DNA of 64,000 nt, taken from Lagopus muta. Taxonomy: Eukaryota > Chordata > Aves > Galliformes > Phasianidae. Below the pieces are notes generated by a model. The model was not told where the DNA came from. It did no database searches and saw only the letters and a program-made list of their open reading frames with translations. Each line of letters opens with the position of its first letter. Positions within the stretch are counted from its first letter, which is position 1. The DNA lies in assembly GCF_023343835.1 (NCBI RefSeq), contig NC_064435.1, positions 67,652,134 through 67,716,133 on the forward strand. Direction: 5' to 3'. The position numbers and the translations under genes are program-made. Of the stretch, positions 37,101-49,660 are shown one piece after another.

Positions 37101-40100
37101 GCATACCTACATACCTATTGTACACCCCTGTACTGTCCCTGGGCAGCAGAGGCCATCACAGAGCAGTTAAACATAGCAGCTTGTGATCTGAACTCATTTT
37201 GAAGACACCTCCTAGAAGTCACAAGTCTAGTAAGAAGTTCACTAAAATAAAATATTTAATAGAAAATAATGTGAATGTCTAAACTTGCAGGATTTAGGCA
37301 AATAAATGAAAATTTCATGATGTTTAGCAACTGGATTTGGTCACTTTCAAATGTATGAGTGAGGAGAATCTGACTTCCCAAACTAGAAGACTATGGAAAC
37401 AAAATGTGCATAAAGTCTTTATATTATGGATCTTCCAGTTTTGGATGACTTAGGGATTTCTATTTCTTTCTATATTATAGGATTTTTTCCTATGGTATTT
37501 ATAGATTTTATATTACATTATTATTTATCGATGAATGAACAGCTTTACTGTCCTAATGATATGTCAAAATGGATGATGCAACTCCTATCACTAATGTGAG
37601 AGCATGGTTCACATCATTCCTTAAGTCTCTCAACTGCTCTCCTTCAGACCATTACCAAATTTCTCTACCGAAAAAAAACAAGACCTGAACAAAATTTCAT
37701 GATTATTCTTCCAGTTTGTTTTCTATCCAAAAATGTCATGCTTTGTGTGCAGGGAATTTCCAGGTAGCTTCTTAAGCAGAGTTTTGAGTGGCTCCACACA
37801 CCACAGAAACGCAGGAAGCCTTAACATCTATTGCTTGCCAAGGGATGCTACCTCCTTTATGGGCTAGTGTAACATAGAAGGGTTTCTGGTTTGATGGAGA
37901 CTCCAAGTGCATCCATATGCCCTACCAGTTTTGTTTGTTTTTAAATCTTCCTTTAACTTAAGGCCTCCCAATATAATTTGTATTTTTATTTGAGTGGAAG
38001 GGAGGATCTTATAGCATGTCTTTCTTAAAATATGAGCCAAAAACACCCCTGACCTTACGTTTAAAGATCCTAAACCACGGAATGGCCATAGGAATTCATA
38101 TAAACATCATTAATGTAAAGGCAAGAGCAGATAGATTTGGAAAAAGGTTCAAGAATTCCTCAGAGGTATAATGCCCAAGTCCCTGAGGGAAACTACAGAC
38201 ATAATGAAGGAGAAAGACAAAGTGAACAGAACTTGAATACACAGAGCACATTTTACAGTCTCATTAGCTGAAAACAAAAGTGAAATTCCTGTCTAACTCT
38301 CTAGCCATTTGAGAAGCTGTTTAGTGAATTTTGGTAAATTTCTTCAATTTTATGTTTCTTCACAAGTTTAGCATTCTGAATGTGGGTTAGGAATGCAGGC
38401 CATAATTTCCATGGATGTAGTAACCTTGTGGCATGCAGGAAGAACAGAATATGACAGTCTTGTCTCAGCTACAGAAACACTCATTAGAGACTGCTTCTTG
38501 CTGGAAATGATTTAGCTTAAAGAGGAATGGCTTCAGGCATGTACCAGTGTCTTTTCTTGTAAGAACTTTCTATTTTGTATGACAAAATTCAAACTTGAAC
38601 AAATGTCCAAATGCTTAGCAGCTTACGCAAATTGTACCAAATCATTTAGCACTTGTCCTTTATTAAACCACATCATTAAAAACTCTTACTTACACAAAAT
38701 TAAATCAAACAAACATGATAATATTGTATTTGCAGGTGACATTTAAAGGCTTTTCAAGTCCCAAGAAATAAAGCATCAACAGTATTAGCAAGTCTTTTGG
38801 TGCCCCAAAGTACAAACATATCAGCTTCAGTAATAAGAAAGCATTTGGTAGGAGAAGAAGAAAAAAAAAAAGAATTCATGCCTACTATCAAAGTTTTTGA
38901 TAGCCCTGGGAGGTAGGAATGGAAATTGTTGAATGAAAGCAGAAGGGTAGCCCATCCTGCATCCCTTTTTGCAATGCATGCATCAGGGGGGATTCATGTT
39001 ATTAAACTAAAATTTAAAAAAAAGAACAATAAAAAAAATCAATAGACAAAAATCATTTGATGTGACAGATGCATGAGCTTCTGCAGATCAGAAGGGATCA
39101 TTGCAGATTAAAAAACATTTGGAGAAGATAAAGATTAAAAGAAAGTGTGGAGCTTTCATTTACAGGCAGTAAAGAAATGCAATATTTTGCCTAAAATACA
39201 CAGAGGTAATGTATGATAAGATGTGGTATTTCTGACAAGATAGAGCTATTGAAAAATTCACTCTGCTAGACTAGTAGTATAAATAAGCACTTAAAAATGA
39301 AGATACAGATTTTTATTAGCGCATCAGTAATTCACATCTATTAGAAGTCTTCTCAGATTCCTAGGCTGGATCTGTACGGAGTTGGAAAATTATACCTTAA
39401 TGCAGTAAAGTGCACTAACATCCTCCAAAGAACTAAATTCAGATTTATATAACTATGTGTGTCATAAGCAATGGCCAAGTGGGCTTAGCCAAGGAAATAA
39501 ATGAGCTCTACATGGTATTATATGATAATGCTTCCTTTTTGATTACTATTTCCCCAATATTAACAAGAAAAAAGGGTGGAGTGGGTTGGCTCTAACACAA
39601 ATAAGACAGATTCTGGCCACAAGCTGAAATAATTCACATGCAACTTCTTCATTTCTTCAAGATATAAAAAGGTATATAAAGAAACATGTAAGCAGTGGCA
39701 TTACACATATTTAGAGATTTAAATGTTACGAGAATAAACGATAAAAACAAGGACACTGATACTCTGCCATTTCTGGAAGGCATGCTCCTAGGCATAACCA
39801 CTAGAGGAAAAAATGACATGGGTGATGACAGAACTATGAGAATGCCTTATAGTGTGCAAGATTCATTGCAAAAAATGTAATGTTTGTGTGCCTACAGTCC
39901 TCAGATGATAAAAATTTTCTAAGAAAGGCACAGGTCATAAAGTACTTATAGATGTTCATAAATGGATAATGACATAGGCTACTGTATAATACATCAAGAT
40001 GCCACTGATTAGCCAGAAATAATGGAAGTTTCTATCCTGCCTGAAAACACGTCTTCAGCTGGAGCTCTGTCATTCTGTTCTCTTAGGTAGGTCTAATCAC

Positions 40101-42239
40101 CATTTTTTCCACACTCTCAAATGAACAGCTAAGAGAGACTGCCAAGCAAGATGGCCACAAACTACTGTGCCTGTTTAAAGCAGATTTTCTAGCCTACTCT
40201 CTCACAGATTTGGACAGGAATTTTTCTGGATGCTTCCATGCTTAATTACAATCATGCATACACTATTCTCTTAAATTTGCTGTGTTTCTAGTAACATCTC
40301 CAGATTTCTGTATATAATGAATATGTTACTCCATAACTAAGTTTAAAGAGTAACTCTTCTTTAAAAGCATTCATAATTGAAGTTAATACACCTAAAAATG
40401 TCCTGGGCGTAATTTTCTATTTGCTCACTATTGCTAGCATTAATTATCTAAATGTTAGAAGCCAGTAGTCCTGGAGAGATTGGAAATATAACTTTCCTAG
40501 TTCCATTTTTGTTTTGTTCCCATAGTATATTTTATCCAAAAGAATGCTACTACAAAAACTGGTAGAGAAGAATTGTGATAAGAGGCAAGGAACTGGGACC
40601 TTTTTATCCTTCTGAGAAGAACATTTCTAATATTTCACAGGAGAATACATTGCCATTTTTCACATTTCAAATCACATGTACTTAGTAAGACATAAGGCAG
40701 ATGTTCTTCATGGAAAATGAAGTAAGCAATTGCATCTTGCTGCAAATCATGATGCCGACACAATATGAATCCTACAGTACTTTGTTCTACAAGATATGCT
40801 GACCAACAGCCATAAGGAAAACCCAAATCCGTCAGTTCTGATCCTCTTTTCCTGTCTTTCACGTTTTAAACCTACCAGCTATTCCTTCTCTTTTCATTTG
40901 CTCCTTAACCTCCAATTTAATAGTAGCTCCCTTTTCTGTCAAAATCCAGATCATGGGTGGATGAATCACCAATAGAATTTCTTATCATATATTTTATGTT
41001 AGGTGCTTGTGAACAAATATACACAGGAATATGAAACCATACATGGAAAACAGGTAAGACTATAGACAAGCAGGATACATAAATTGAAAATGCTATATAA
41101 TCAATTTGAACACAAATAGCAAAATCTCTATTGTTCCTCCACCTCCAGACCTTCACTGTAATATTCATTTCTCTCTTATTTCACATATTTACTTTTTATA
41201 CTCATATTATTACCTTTTCCTTTCTAGCTTCATTGGCCACATGAACTGCATTAGAAATAACTAAGACAAAAATAACCAAGACATCTCTTGTTGTTCTGTT
41301 AGCAACAAGCAAAAGAAATGCACAGAACTAAGTAGAATCAAGACTGTTCCCACTTTCCTACACTATCTACTGCTTTGATTGGGCAGAACACAATGTACAG
41401 GCCTAGTCAACACCAGCCTCTGAAAAACTGTTTGGGGCAGGTACCCTTAAGCATATCTTCCTCCTTCATAAACTAATTTTCCATGCATTGGTACAATGCT
41501 ACAATATACACTATTTGGTATTATATAATTTTCTATGCATTTAGATTCCCATTCACTTCTATATCAACCTTATTATTCATTTGACTTAAATGAAATCTAT
41601 CATAGTTGCATTTTTATTAGAGCTTAACCTAACTGCTCCCTATCAAAGATCCAATTTTGAAACAATATCTGTATACATTTTCCACAAACTGGCTTAATGA
41701 GCTATCACATTTTTTCTTGTCTTGTTAGAAACAAAGTCAATGTTAGGATTTATATCTCAGCACATTCACACGTTATATGTTTCAGTCAAGGTTAAGTACT
41801 TATTTCTCTGCTTGTATTTTTTACAAAATTAAAAGATGGGAAATGGTAGCTAAAAGTTATTGCCAGCTTGAAGGGAGGAATATGGTCTTTGCAGTGCTGG
41901 TCCCCAAGGCTTCCAGTTAGTTGTCTGCTTTCAAATGGTCATTTTCAGAACTCCTTTACAGGAGTCTTTGAGAAGTGACTCAGGCACCTCTCCTGACAGC
42001 AGTAGCAGCCTTATTTAACCTTTGCAACAAAACTATTCTTAATTTTCGTAAGAACCTTGGTGATGTTTTATTTTTAATCAACAACAAAATACAAGTGAAG
42101 CTTGAAAAGTGTCTTTATCAATAGCATTCAATTTAAAATAAGGTTCTAACTATAAATGTGCATAATCAATGAATATTAAGTTGTTATAACTACAAAATAA
42201 ACAAGAGAGTTTGGCAAAACAGATTATGATAACAAGAAG
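34185..42239. other. Unique AT-rich sequence, no gene
   Basis: Eight kilobases without a supported gene or transposon. It contains T/A homopolymers near 35738-35757, 36092-36102, 36249-36260 and 38861-38871, and short AAGC/CAAC-type iteration at about 35048-35075. The 36118-36215 stretch looks like non-repetitive, homeodomain-site-rich sequence (see findings). Confidence 0.45.
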
Positions 42240-42335
42240 AAAATAGATAGAAAGCTTACCCCTATCCTGGGCTTGCATACAAAACTCCAGCAGAGCAGAT
42301 CTCCAGATGAGATCCTTCCCCCCTGGTAGCCAGCT

Positions 42336-42343
42336 CTTAAATA
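42336..42343 (-). promoter_or_regulatory. TATA-like box of the LTR-like block
   Basis: On the minus strand the sequence is CCTATTTAAGAGCTGG. Transcription would be expected to start about 25-30 bases further left, near 42305-42312, placing the GTAAGC donor at 42254-42259 within a short first exon. Confidence 0.45.
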
Positions 42344-42382
42344 GGTCTAGGAGGGGTGGAGCCAGGCTCCAGCCCTTCCGGC

Positions 42383-42411
42383 AGCACAGGTGAATTGCCT
42401 TCACCTGTGCT
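42383..42411. repeat. Perfect inverted repeat with two E-boxes
   Basis: AGCACAGGTGAA (42383-42394) and TTCACCTGTGCT (42400-42411) are exact reverse complements around a 5-nt spacer. Each arm carries the E-box CAGGTG/CACCTG, a site bound by ZEB/SNAIL and E-protein factors. It lies about 40-70 bp upstream of the TATA-like box. Confidence 0.9.
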
Positions 42412-42484
42412 CCTCTGGCTGACTCATGGCTCGCCTCAGGTGATCAATCAGAGGTTCAGGCTGTGACTCAGTAGTTCCCATACA

Positions 42485-45400
42485 AAATGACTGTTTTTTT
42501 TAATATGTTCATGGTGCCACTTGCTCTTATTTTATCTTCTCTGCTATCAGGAAGTCCAAAAAAAGAGTAAACTTTAATCTTTTAATATCTACCATTTCCT
42601 TACAGGCTATCATTTTCTATGGCAGAGAAGTGAGTTTACCAGCATGGCATATAGGCTATTTAATAAAACTGATATTAGGCAGTTTAAACAAGATAACAAA
42701 TACTGTGTTAAGACTACCTGGTATACATTGATTTACTTAAAGGAGTTTCAATACCCTGAGTCTTCACTCAGTATCTCCCTTCGCTGGAGATTTTTTGCAA
42801 TATGAGTAATGACATAAAATTAATGGAAAGTGTTAGAATTTAATTTATAGCAAATATTTCACACAAACAATAATTTGAAGTGCAATCTAACTACATTCAT
42901 GATCTCCAGTCTTGAAAGCTTGTGAGCCCAGCTGCTGTGGGCTGCTTGTACATATGTGCATGTGAATTCTCACTAAGCAAGCATACTGATCAGCCAACTA
43001 TTTATAGAACTTGAACTTTTTATCCCCTTTCTTCTCCATTGTCCTTCACTCTTGTTTCTCCCCAAGTCACCTAAAAGCCTCCCTTGTCTCACCTTTATTT
43101 CCCTTACTAAACATCCCATAAGTCCTGTGTGACCTCAAACTGCTTTCCCCCTTCAGTCCACAGTATGTCCAACCCCTAGGAAGCAGCTGCATAAATCTGA
43201 CAGGTGATCTGGAGAGCTGCTTCTCACTACTTATGGTATGGGATTCAAGCTTGGACACTGGGGTTGATGGCTTTGCTGGAACAAGGTGACCATTCCTTGG
43301 GAGTTCTACATTCAGATTCCCATCTGCTGTTCTTTGCCCCTCTGGGCTTGTGGCCTGGGAGGAACTGGACAAAAGGTCATTTGGGGTCTCCCTCTTGTCA
43401 CCATTTCTCCATTTACACCTAACGTGATATGATTGATTTCAATCATTTCTTTAATAACAACACATCTGAGTCAGCATTTATTCCAAAAGTCACCTTTCTT
43501 TATCCAATATTCTTGACTCTATAATGCAAGAAATTCCACTTTCCTTCCATGTATTATCATGATGTACTGGGGAGAGGTGGGAGGGCTTCCCTTCATCAAT
43601 GAAGGTTTTTCTAATGCTGGTTGTTACTGCTTCAGTGAACACCCAGTCCAGAAATCAGAAGGGGAGCAACTGCTGACTCCCAGTGTGCTGCAGGTTGAGC
43701 AGCCAGAGCAGCTGAGTCTGTACAGGGCATCATCCAGCAGTGACAGTGAATGTGCAGCAAGACCTTTGAAGAAGATTCCAGCACTAAGGAGAACACTCCT
43801 TGTAAGCTTTAGTAGAGATACTTTCTTATATTTGAGATAATATTAAGATCCAATATTGTTGGCAGATTTGGATTTGTTGCAGATGAATTCTGAGAGTTAA
43901 GCTCTTCAGGTCTGTAGTGACATCCACTGAATCACACCATTTTCAGTAGTTGAAATTTCTAATCATGTACAGTAGCAAATAAATGTCATGTGTTTTCTCC
44001 AAGGTGTCGTAAGGAATTAGCTAATCAATTTTATAGTTTTATCTGGAAAAGGAAACAATATATAAAGTTGGGTTAACTCAGACAAGAACATACGCCCAAC
44101 TATGTCATGACTAAGGAAGAGACAGACTTTTGCAAATTAATGCTTTCTATTTGAAGTAAAACACTGTTCTTTCATGAATTCCAAATGTTTTGCTGATGAG
44201 TTGGACAGATTAATAGAGAACCCCAAATTCTGCCATCCATTGATACACAGTACAAAAGCATGGAAAGGCATGTGGAGTTGACATATTCTATGAAATTAGA
44301 GAGTTCTGAGGTCAGCAAGAGATGTTAAGAAGAAAAAAATCCACCAAGGAACTGGATTACTCAGATTTTTCATTCCTTAAATTGCTTTCTCTTGAAAGTG
44401 TATTTGAATTGTGAGAAGAAAACAAGTACTATTACTTTCATCTTCAGTAAGTACCATTCTGAATACTTTCAGCTACCTTTAAACCCAGTATGGGTTGGTG
44501 TTATTTTGTGTTCAAAGCTTCTTTAAGTGCAAAATAGTCTTATCTGTGCCCATGAATCCTTTAATGGAGATTTTATTTATTTCCTTATCAATGAGAACCC
44601 TTTTAGAACCAGCAAAGATTTAATAATGATCTAAATATAAGTGCTCAGTGTTAGAAAACATTCCACAGGAAGGGATTTATTTCTTTAGAAGAACTGTGAC
44701 AATATATACAATAGCTATGCAGTCTCTACCCTGTAGATCAAGAAGAGCACATCTGTAGAAAAAAGATGGCAGCTGCTATACGTAAAGTACGTGATGTCAA
44801 GGGATTTTGCACTAACATAGTATACATTTAAACTGGCCTTAGTGCACCGAGTGTGCACCTTCTGATTTAGTCACATCTGAAAGGAAAATGGCATATCCTA
44901 TAGCAAAGCACAGCAAGAAGGGAGAGTTGGTAGACTGGCTGCAAAAATAATCTCCTTATTTTAATAAAATATTAATATATCCTTTAGTTTGAAGGAACCA
45001 GCTACAAGGAAGAAAAGAACAAGTGACTAAACTGTGAGAATTAGAACATAGAAACCAGATTATGACCTTGCAGAGAAGGAGACCCTGTACAGTTTAAAGT
45101 AAATAAGGGATTATTTTTTTCTCTTCTCTTTGTTTGCATCTGGCTTCCATGCTCCTTACTCAGGTCTCCCTGATAGATGCATAAAGAATGAAGTTGAAAC
45201 ATTTCCATTTTATGGAAAACCAGAATTCACTGAAAACAATCTTACCATAAATTTTAACTGGAGTGTTTGAAACTACTTTGGATCAAAATTAGTGCCTACA
45301 GAAAACAGGATGAAAGGAAAACAGATCTGAAGATGACTGAAGTAATGCAATTGCTCTGCAGTGACTGTACAGATATATATTTTTTTCTGTGGGTGATGCA

Positions 45401-46844
45401 GAATATGCTGTTAAAAGGTTAAATTATGTATAACCCATATAATATGCCAAAGGCTTCAGTTTCCTAAATAGGGCAGCTCTGTCTTTTGCAAATACAGGCA
45501 AATCTTGGGGCAATAGATGTTTCTTTACAAGTTGCCTTATTTAAATCACCAAGCACATAAAAAAGCAGTTCCCAGAGGCCTATTTTTTAATACTGATTTT
45601 GGAAAATATTCTGTTTTGAGGCACAGATGCCTCTAGCTAACTGGAATGTCTCAGCTAGAACGGCAGTTAAGATAGAGCTTTTCAGCTGGCTGGATTATGT
45701 CTTGTAATTGCTCCACTTGCATTATTTGAATTCATGTATGCATAATATGAAACAGTTCTAGTTCTTCTGTGATGCCCTTGCTTTCAAAACACAGGCCTCA
45801 AAAACCCAGGAGCAGTTTTGCTCATCACATTCTGTCTTTCTGCTGTCAAGTGCAAAATAACAGGGGCAACAGAGGTGGTTGCGACTGGTGTCTGCAAATG
45901 GCAACGCCTGTTCTGTTAGCGCCACTGTCATATTGCCTTGTGTCCTTCTGTTCATCTTCATTATGGTTAGAACTACCTTTTTTATTTCATATACTTTAGT
46001 ATAAGTGATCTGTCCATTACAGAATATACTTCATGATGTTGAAAGTACTAATTTTGAGACAGGAAAACCTCTATGGCAAGATTAATTAATGGAATTAGAA
46101 TTATTTGAGGATTATTTTAGTTCTAGAACTTAGAATGTAAATTCTTTTCCGAAGACTTCCACTCTATTTGCATTCACTACACATTTGTTCTCTTTCTAGG
46201 TAGACTCCCACAAATACAACCTTTCACAGAAAGGAGACTGAGTATTTGAAATACCACTTTCTGACACATTAGCTTGGTCTTTGACAATAATGCACAGAAG
46301 TAAGCTGCAGTCCTTAAACCACTGTAACGTCTCTTGAAGTAGAACTGTGTATATTTGTAAATATACTAGGGAACACAGAAATAAATATTTTTACATATAC
46401 GAAAATACAGTTCTTATATCAGTGGCAACTCTATGGAAAGGTGATCTTTCAGTAGTTACCATTTAGAAGTCTAGACATTACTCATAAAATTAAGCATACG
46501 CTCATTAACAGACAGCTCAGTTTAGAAAAAATACAGTATCTGCAAATAGCTGAAGTACAATTTTGACATCTCTATCAATTTTTTTTCAAACATTTCTCTA
46601 CACCATTTGACCTGTTGCATCGTAAACACCCTGAGAGATATTAATGATAACTTTGACTCTCTCTCCCCTACTCAGGAAAACCCAGCTCCTCTACCTCACA
46701 ATCTCTTCCTTTAGAAATAAACTCTGTTTAAAAATATGGGACTTTCCTGCATTATCTTTCTCTCTTACAATAACCATATTATCATTTCCTGCCTGCCTTT
46801 TCTCTCAAAGTTTCTTGAGAGTCCATGGTATTGAGTGCAGCAAA
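42485..46844. other. Non-coding sequence with a GC-richer part at 43.0-43.8 kb
   Basis: Mostly AT-rich. The part 43040-43420 is moderately GC-rich with open frames on both strands (43067-43372 minus and 43204-43422 plus); the minus one has no ATG start, and neither resembles a known family. An exon-like block follows at 43636-43801. The remainder shows no gene or repeat. Confidence 0.4.
43636..43801 (+). other. Exon-like open block of unknown origin
   Basis: The 166-nt block is preceded by TTGTTACTGCTTCAG (ending 43635), a usable acceptor, and followed by GTAAGC at 43802-43807. It lies inside a 93-codon open frame starting at an ATG at 43559, and in that frame is rich in Glu, Gln, Ser and Leu, with an acidic serine run (ASSSSDSECAARP) followed by basic residues (LKKIPALRR). 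The composition resembles a cytoplasmic, phosphorylatable segment more than random AT-rich translation. I do not recognise the protein, and no second exon can be linked to it, so it may be an exon of an unseen gene, a non-coding RNA exon or chance. Confidence 0.3.
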
Positions 46845-47228
46845 GGACCACAAAGATGATTGACAGAGCAGAGTTTCCCGTATTAAAAAAGGCTGAGAAA
46901 GTTAAGACTGTTGAACCTGGAGAAGTGTATCCTCAGTGAGGATCTTATCAATGTGCACAAATGTCTAATGGTTGGGAAAAAAGAAGAGGCAGTGAGACCA
47001 CAGGGAGAGCCCAGTGACAGGACAAGAAGCACAGATTTAAAACAAACAAAAACCCAGAAATTTCTACCTGAACTTATGAACACTCTCCTATACTATGAGG
47101 CCAGTCAAACACTGGGATGGTTTACTGAGAGAGCTTGTGACGTCTCCACCCTTGGAGATACACAGGCACTCTAAGGGACACAGTATTGAACAGTGTGCTC
47201 TACCTGATCCTGACTGTGCACTAGATGT
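46845..47228 (+). mobile_element. Older CR1 LINE fragment
   Basis: The order of blocks follows a CR1 3' region with heavy substitution: AGGACCACAAAGATGATTGA at about 46844, GGCTGAGAAAGTTAAGACTG, AACCTGGAGAAGTG, then GAGGATCTTATCAATGTGCA, CCCAGTGACAGGACAAGAAG, TCAAACACTGGGATGG and GACGTCTCCACCCTTGGAGA. It lacks a clean terminal octamer repeat, so the 3' end is lost or unrecognisable near 47228. It belongs to a different and older subfamily than the copy at 3602-4205. The open frames crossing it (46911-47174 and 47095-47388) are not genes. Confidence 0.85.
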
Positions 47229-49611
47229 AGCAAGTATCTTTATATCTGTCTTCACTTCTACTCACTCAGCACATCAGACCTGGACTGCTTTTAACCTCTG
47301 CCCAGTACTGTTTGGTAGAGACACAAAGCAGCAGCTTATAAGTGATGCTATCCCAAGAAACTCATGGAAGAATATCAGCTTAAATTGAGATGCAGTCATG
47401 TTAGCACTCAGAAATACCCTTCTTCACTGTTCACTGCATGATTTAAGATGTATTTGCAGGTACTTGATTAGACAAAGCAGCACTGACTGATATTTCCTCT
47501 ATACTATCCATTTGTAAATTGTACCAAAAAGTAATGACTGTTACAGCATAGAGAGAAGCACAGAAATTAGGTTCAAAAGTAATTTAAACTCTGAAATTTC
47601 AGTGTCTGCCACGAAGGATTATTTGTACAGCAAGAAAAAGAGATTTCACATTCAGACATGAAAATTAATATTAGAACAATGCTTTTTGGGATCTCTGCTC
47701 AAAATTCTGAACATGAATTTCAAATGCAGCATTCTACAGGTACAGTTACCAGGGGAACTGATTTAACAAGGAGTAACAAGACTGAATTGATGAACTATTT
47801 TATTCTGTGCCACATGAATGCACAGAACCAAGTCATGCTTCTGGTGCGTTGTTTCAATTAAAAGTTAGTTTTAATGAATAAGACTCCACAGAGTCTGACT
47901 TTTGTTTCAAACAGAACTATCCAAGAGAGCAAGAAGAAAAAAAAAAAAGCTGTCCTACTACAAAAAACATAGTGAAACTATTATTGAATTTGCTAGCATA
48001 GTATTTGGAAGTGATGATTTCCCTTGCAGCCGGCTGTCAAGTAAACTTTACTCCAACATTCAACATGGTTTCATGTGATTCATAACTCTAGGCACTGTGA
48101 TGGAAAACAGTATATTTATTCTCAAAAACCTGAGGCAGTTTTGAGAAGAAAATGACCTCTTGACATACTGAAAATAGATATTTTTTTTTTATCTTTGTAT
48201 TTATGGGCAAAATACACAGTATCTGTTTTGCTGAAGACTGAAAGCATGTGTGAGTACAATTATATCAGCCAAGCTGGAAGCATCTTGTCCTCAATGACAC
48301 ATACACAAATGATAACTGTGTAAAGTAGGAAAACTACCCTTCCAAAGAAAAGTCTTTTAAAAGCACATCTGTATTAGCGTATGAAGTGAGGGAAAGATAT
48401 TAAATGGCTGAGGCCTAATAAACCTTTTAACTTTATAAACTTTTAGAAGAAACAGCCATTTTCATCAATGTATTTATTAGTGAAGATAAGTGAAGATTCA
48501 GAATTCAGCATTCTGAAAGAATGCTGTAATACCATCTGCTACCGTAGATCCAACAAGAAAAGTACTAGAAAATATTGACAATTAATAACTTAGTCGTAAG
48601 CTTCTTACAAATATTTTAATGTAAATTAAGATCATTGTAGAAGTAGTTCAGTTATGTCCATCACAGAAATCTTGGCACCTACTTACAAAGACCTGAAATA
48701 CTGAACACTTCTGTTTGGCTTACCAGGATTTCACAATGTATATTTCAGGCCTCCAAATCCAAATACTTGCTTTAGGAACTGTAATGTCAGTTCTTGATTT
48801 AATAAGACATTTATCATGTCAGACAAGTTGTTAAGCCTAGGGTAGATAGTTAACTTGAAAATTGTAGCTGAAGTTTGAAGTAATATGGCTTAAAAGTTTG
48901 AAAATTCGTGTTTCAAACCCAGCTTTAGTGGTTTTTTTTTGTTTGTTTTTGAGAGAGAAATATTAGTAAAGAGGTTAGAAAATTTAAAATGTTACAAAAT
49001 CTTGCAAGTTTCTGCATGAGCGTACTTGGTTGCGCTGTAAAATTATGCTTTTCATCTAAGAAGCTGAATATTATTTGGCAGCCATCTTTTGAATTTCTTA
49101 GCCTCTACCAATATTTAAGACAATATGTATGCAACTTCAAGAAGAGTAGGGTTTAAATGAGAACTTCAGCCTACCTTATCAAAATCAGAACTTTAAGTGT
49201 ACCTATTTCAGCTCTGTGTGCCTACATCATACCATGTCAGTTAACAACAAGAATTACTAGTAGACTATGCCTGTAAAACCCAAACCCATTATCTGCCAAC
49301 TTCCCTTTAAAATTTATGTTCAAATATTTCCTGCTCTACAGAGGAGCTTTATTTGAAATAAATTCTCCCCACACATTTCTGTGTTACACACCTCAGTTGT
49401 TTAGATCAAGCACATATTGAATCTGTCATTTCTCCAAAGGAGGTGGTAAAAAGGTGACTCAGACATACAAGAGACAAGCAGAGAGGATTTTTTTTTTAAC
49501 ATAACTTCTAGAAGTTTCTTTGTTTGGTGACTCCCAACTGGTTTTCATGATATCTTTCATGAAACATTAACCCCTAATTCCAAAATGAAAAAGAAGCAAT
49601 AAAAATTCCTT

Positions 49612-49660
49612 AAAAAAAAAAAAGAAAGAAAAAAAAAGGAAAAAAAGAAAAGAAAATAAA
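49612..49660. repeat. A-rich low-complexity tract
   Basis: Nearly pure adenine with isolated G, similar in kind to the tract at 12534-12592. No mRNA-like sequence precedes it. Confidence 0.9.

Larger units (their letters stand above)
42240..42484 (-). mobile_element. LTR-like promoter block, probably a solo avian ERV LTR
   Basis: A sharply GC-richer block in AT-rich surroundings. Read on the minus strand it starts TGTATGGGAACTACTGAG (42484 leftwards). It carries two consensus AP-1 sites TGACTCA (42464-42470 and 42420-42426), a perfect inverted repeat of E-box sequence (42383-42411), a TATTTAAG TATA-like box (42336-42343) and, some 80 bp further on, a GTAAGC splice donor (42254-42259). This order of enhancer sites, TATA box and downstream transcribed part is that of an LTR, and similar E-box inverted repeats occur in avian ERV LTRs. 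No viral genes flank it, so it would be a solo LTR. The left limit is uncertain and no clear target duplication was found. A conventional promoter of an unknown non-coding RNA is the alternative. Confidence 0.55.

Noticed and set aside
42191..42484. TACAAAATA/TACAAAATG around the LTR-like block as a target-site duplication
   Set aside because: The copies are not positioned against clean TG and CA ends, so the match may be coincidence in AT-rich DNA.
43067..43372. 101-codon serine-rich minus-strand frame
   Set aside because: Its first codon is TTG rather than ATG, no splice acceptor was evident, and no family is recognised.
46911..47388. Two overlapping plus-strand frames of 87 and 97 codons
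   Set aside because: They run through the old CR1 fragment at 46845-47228.
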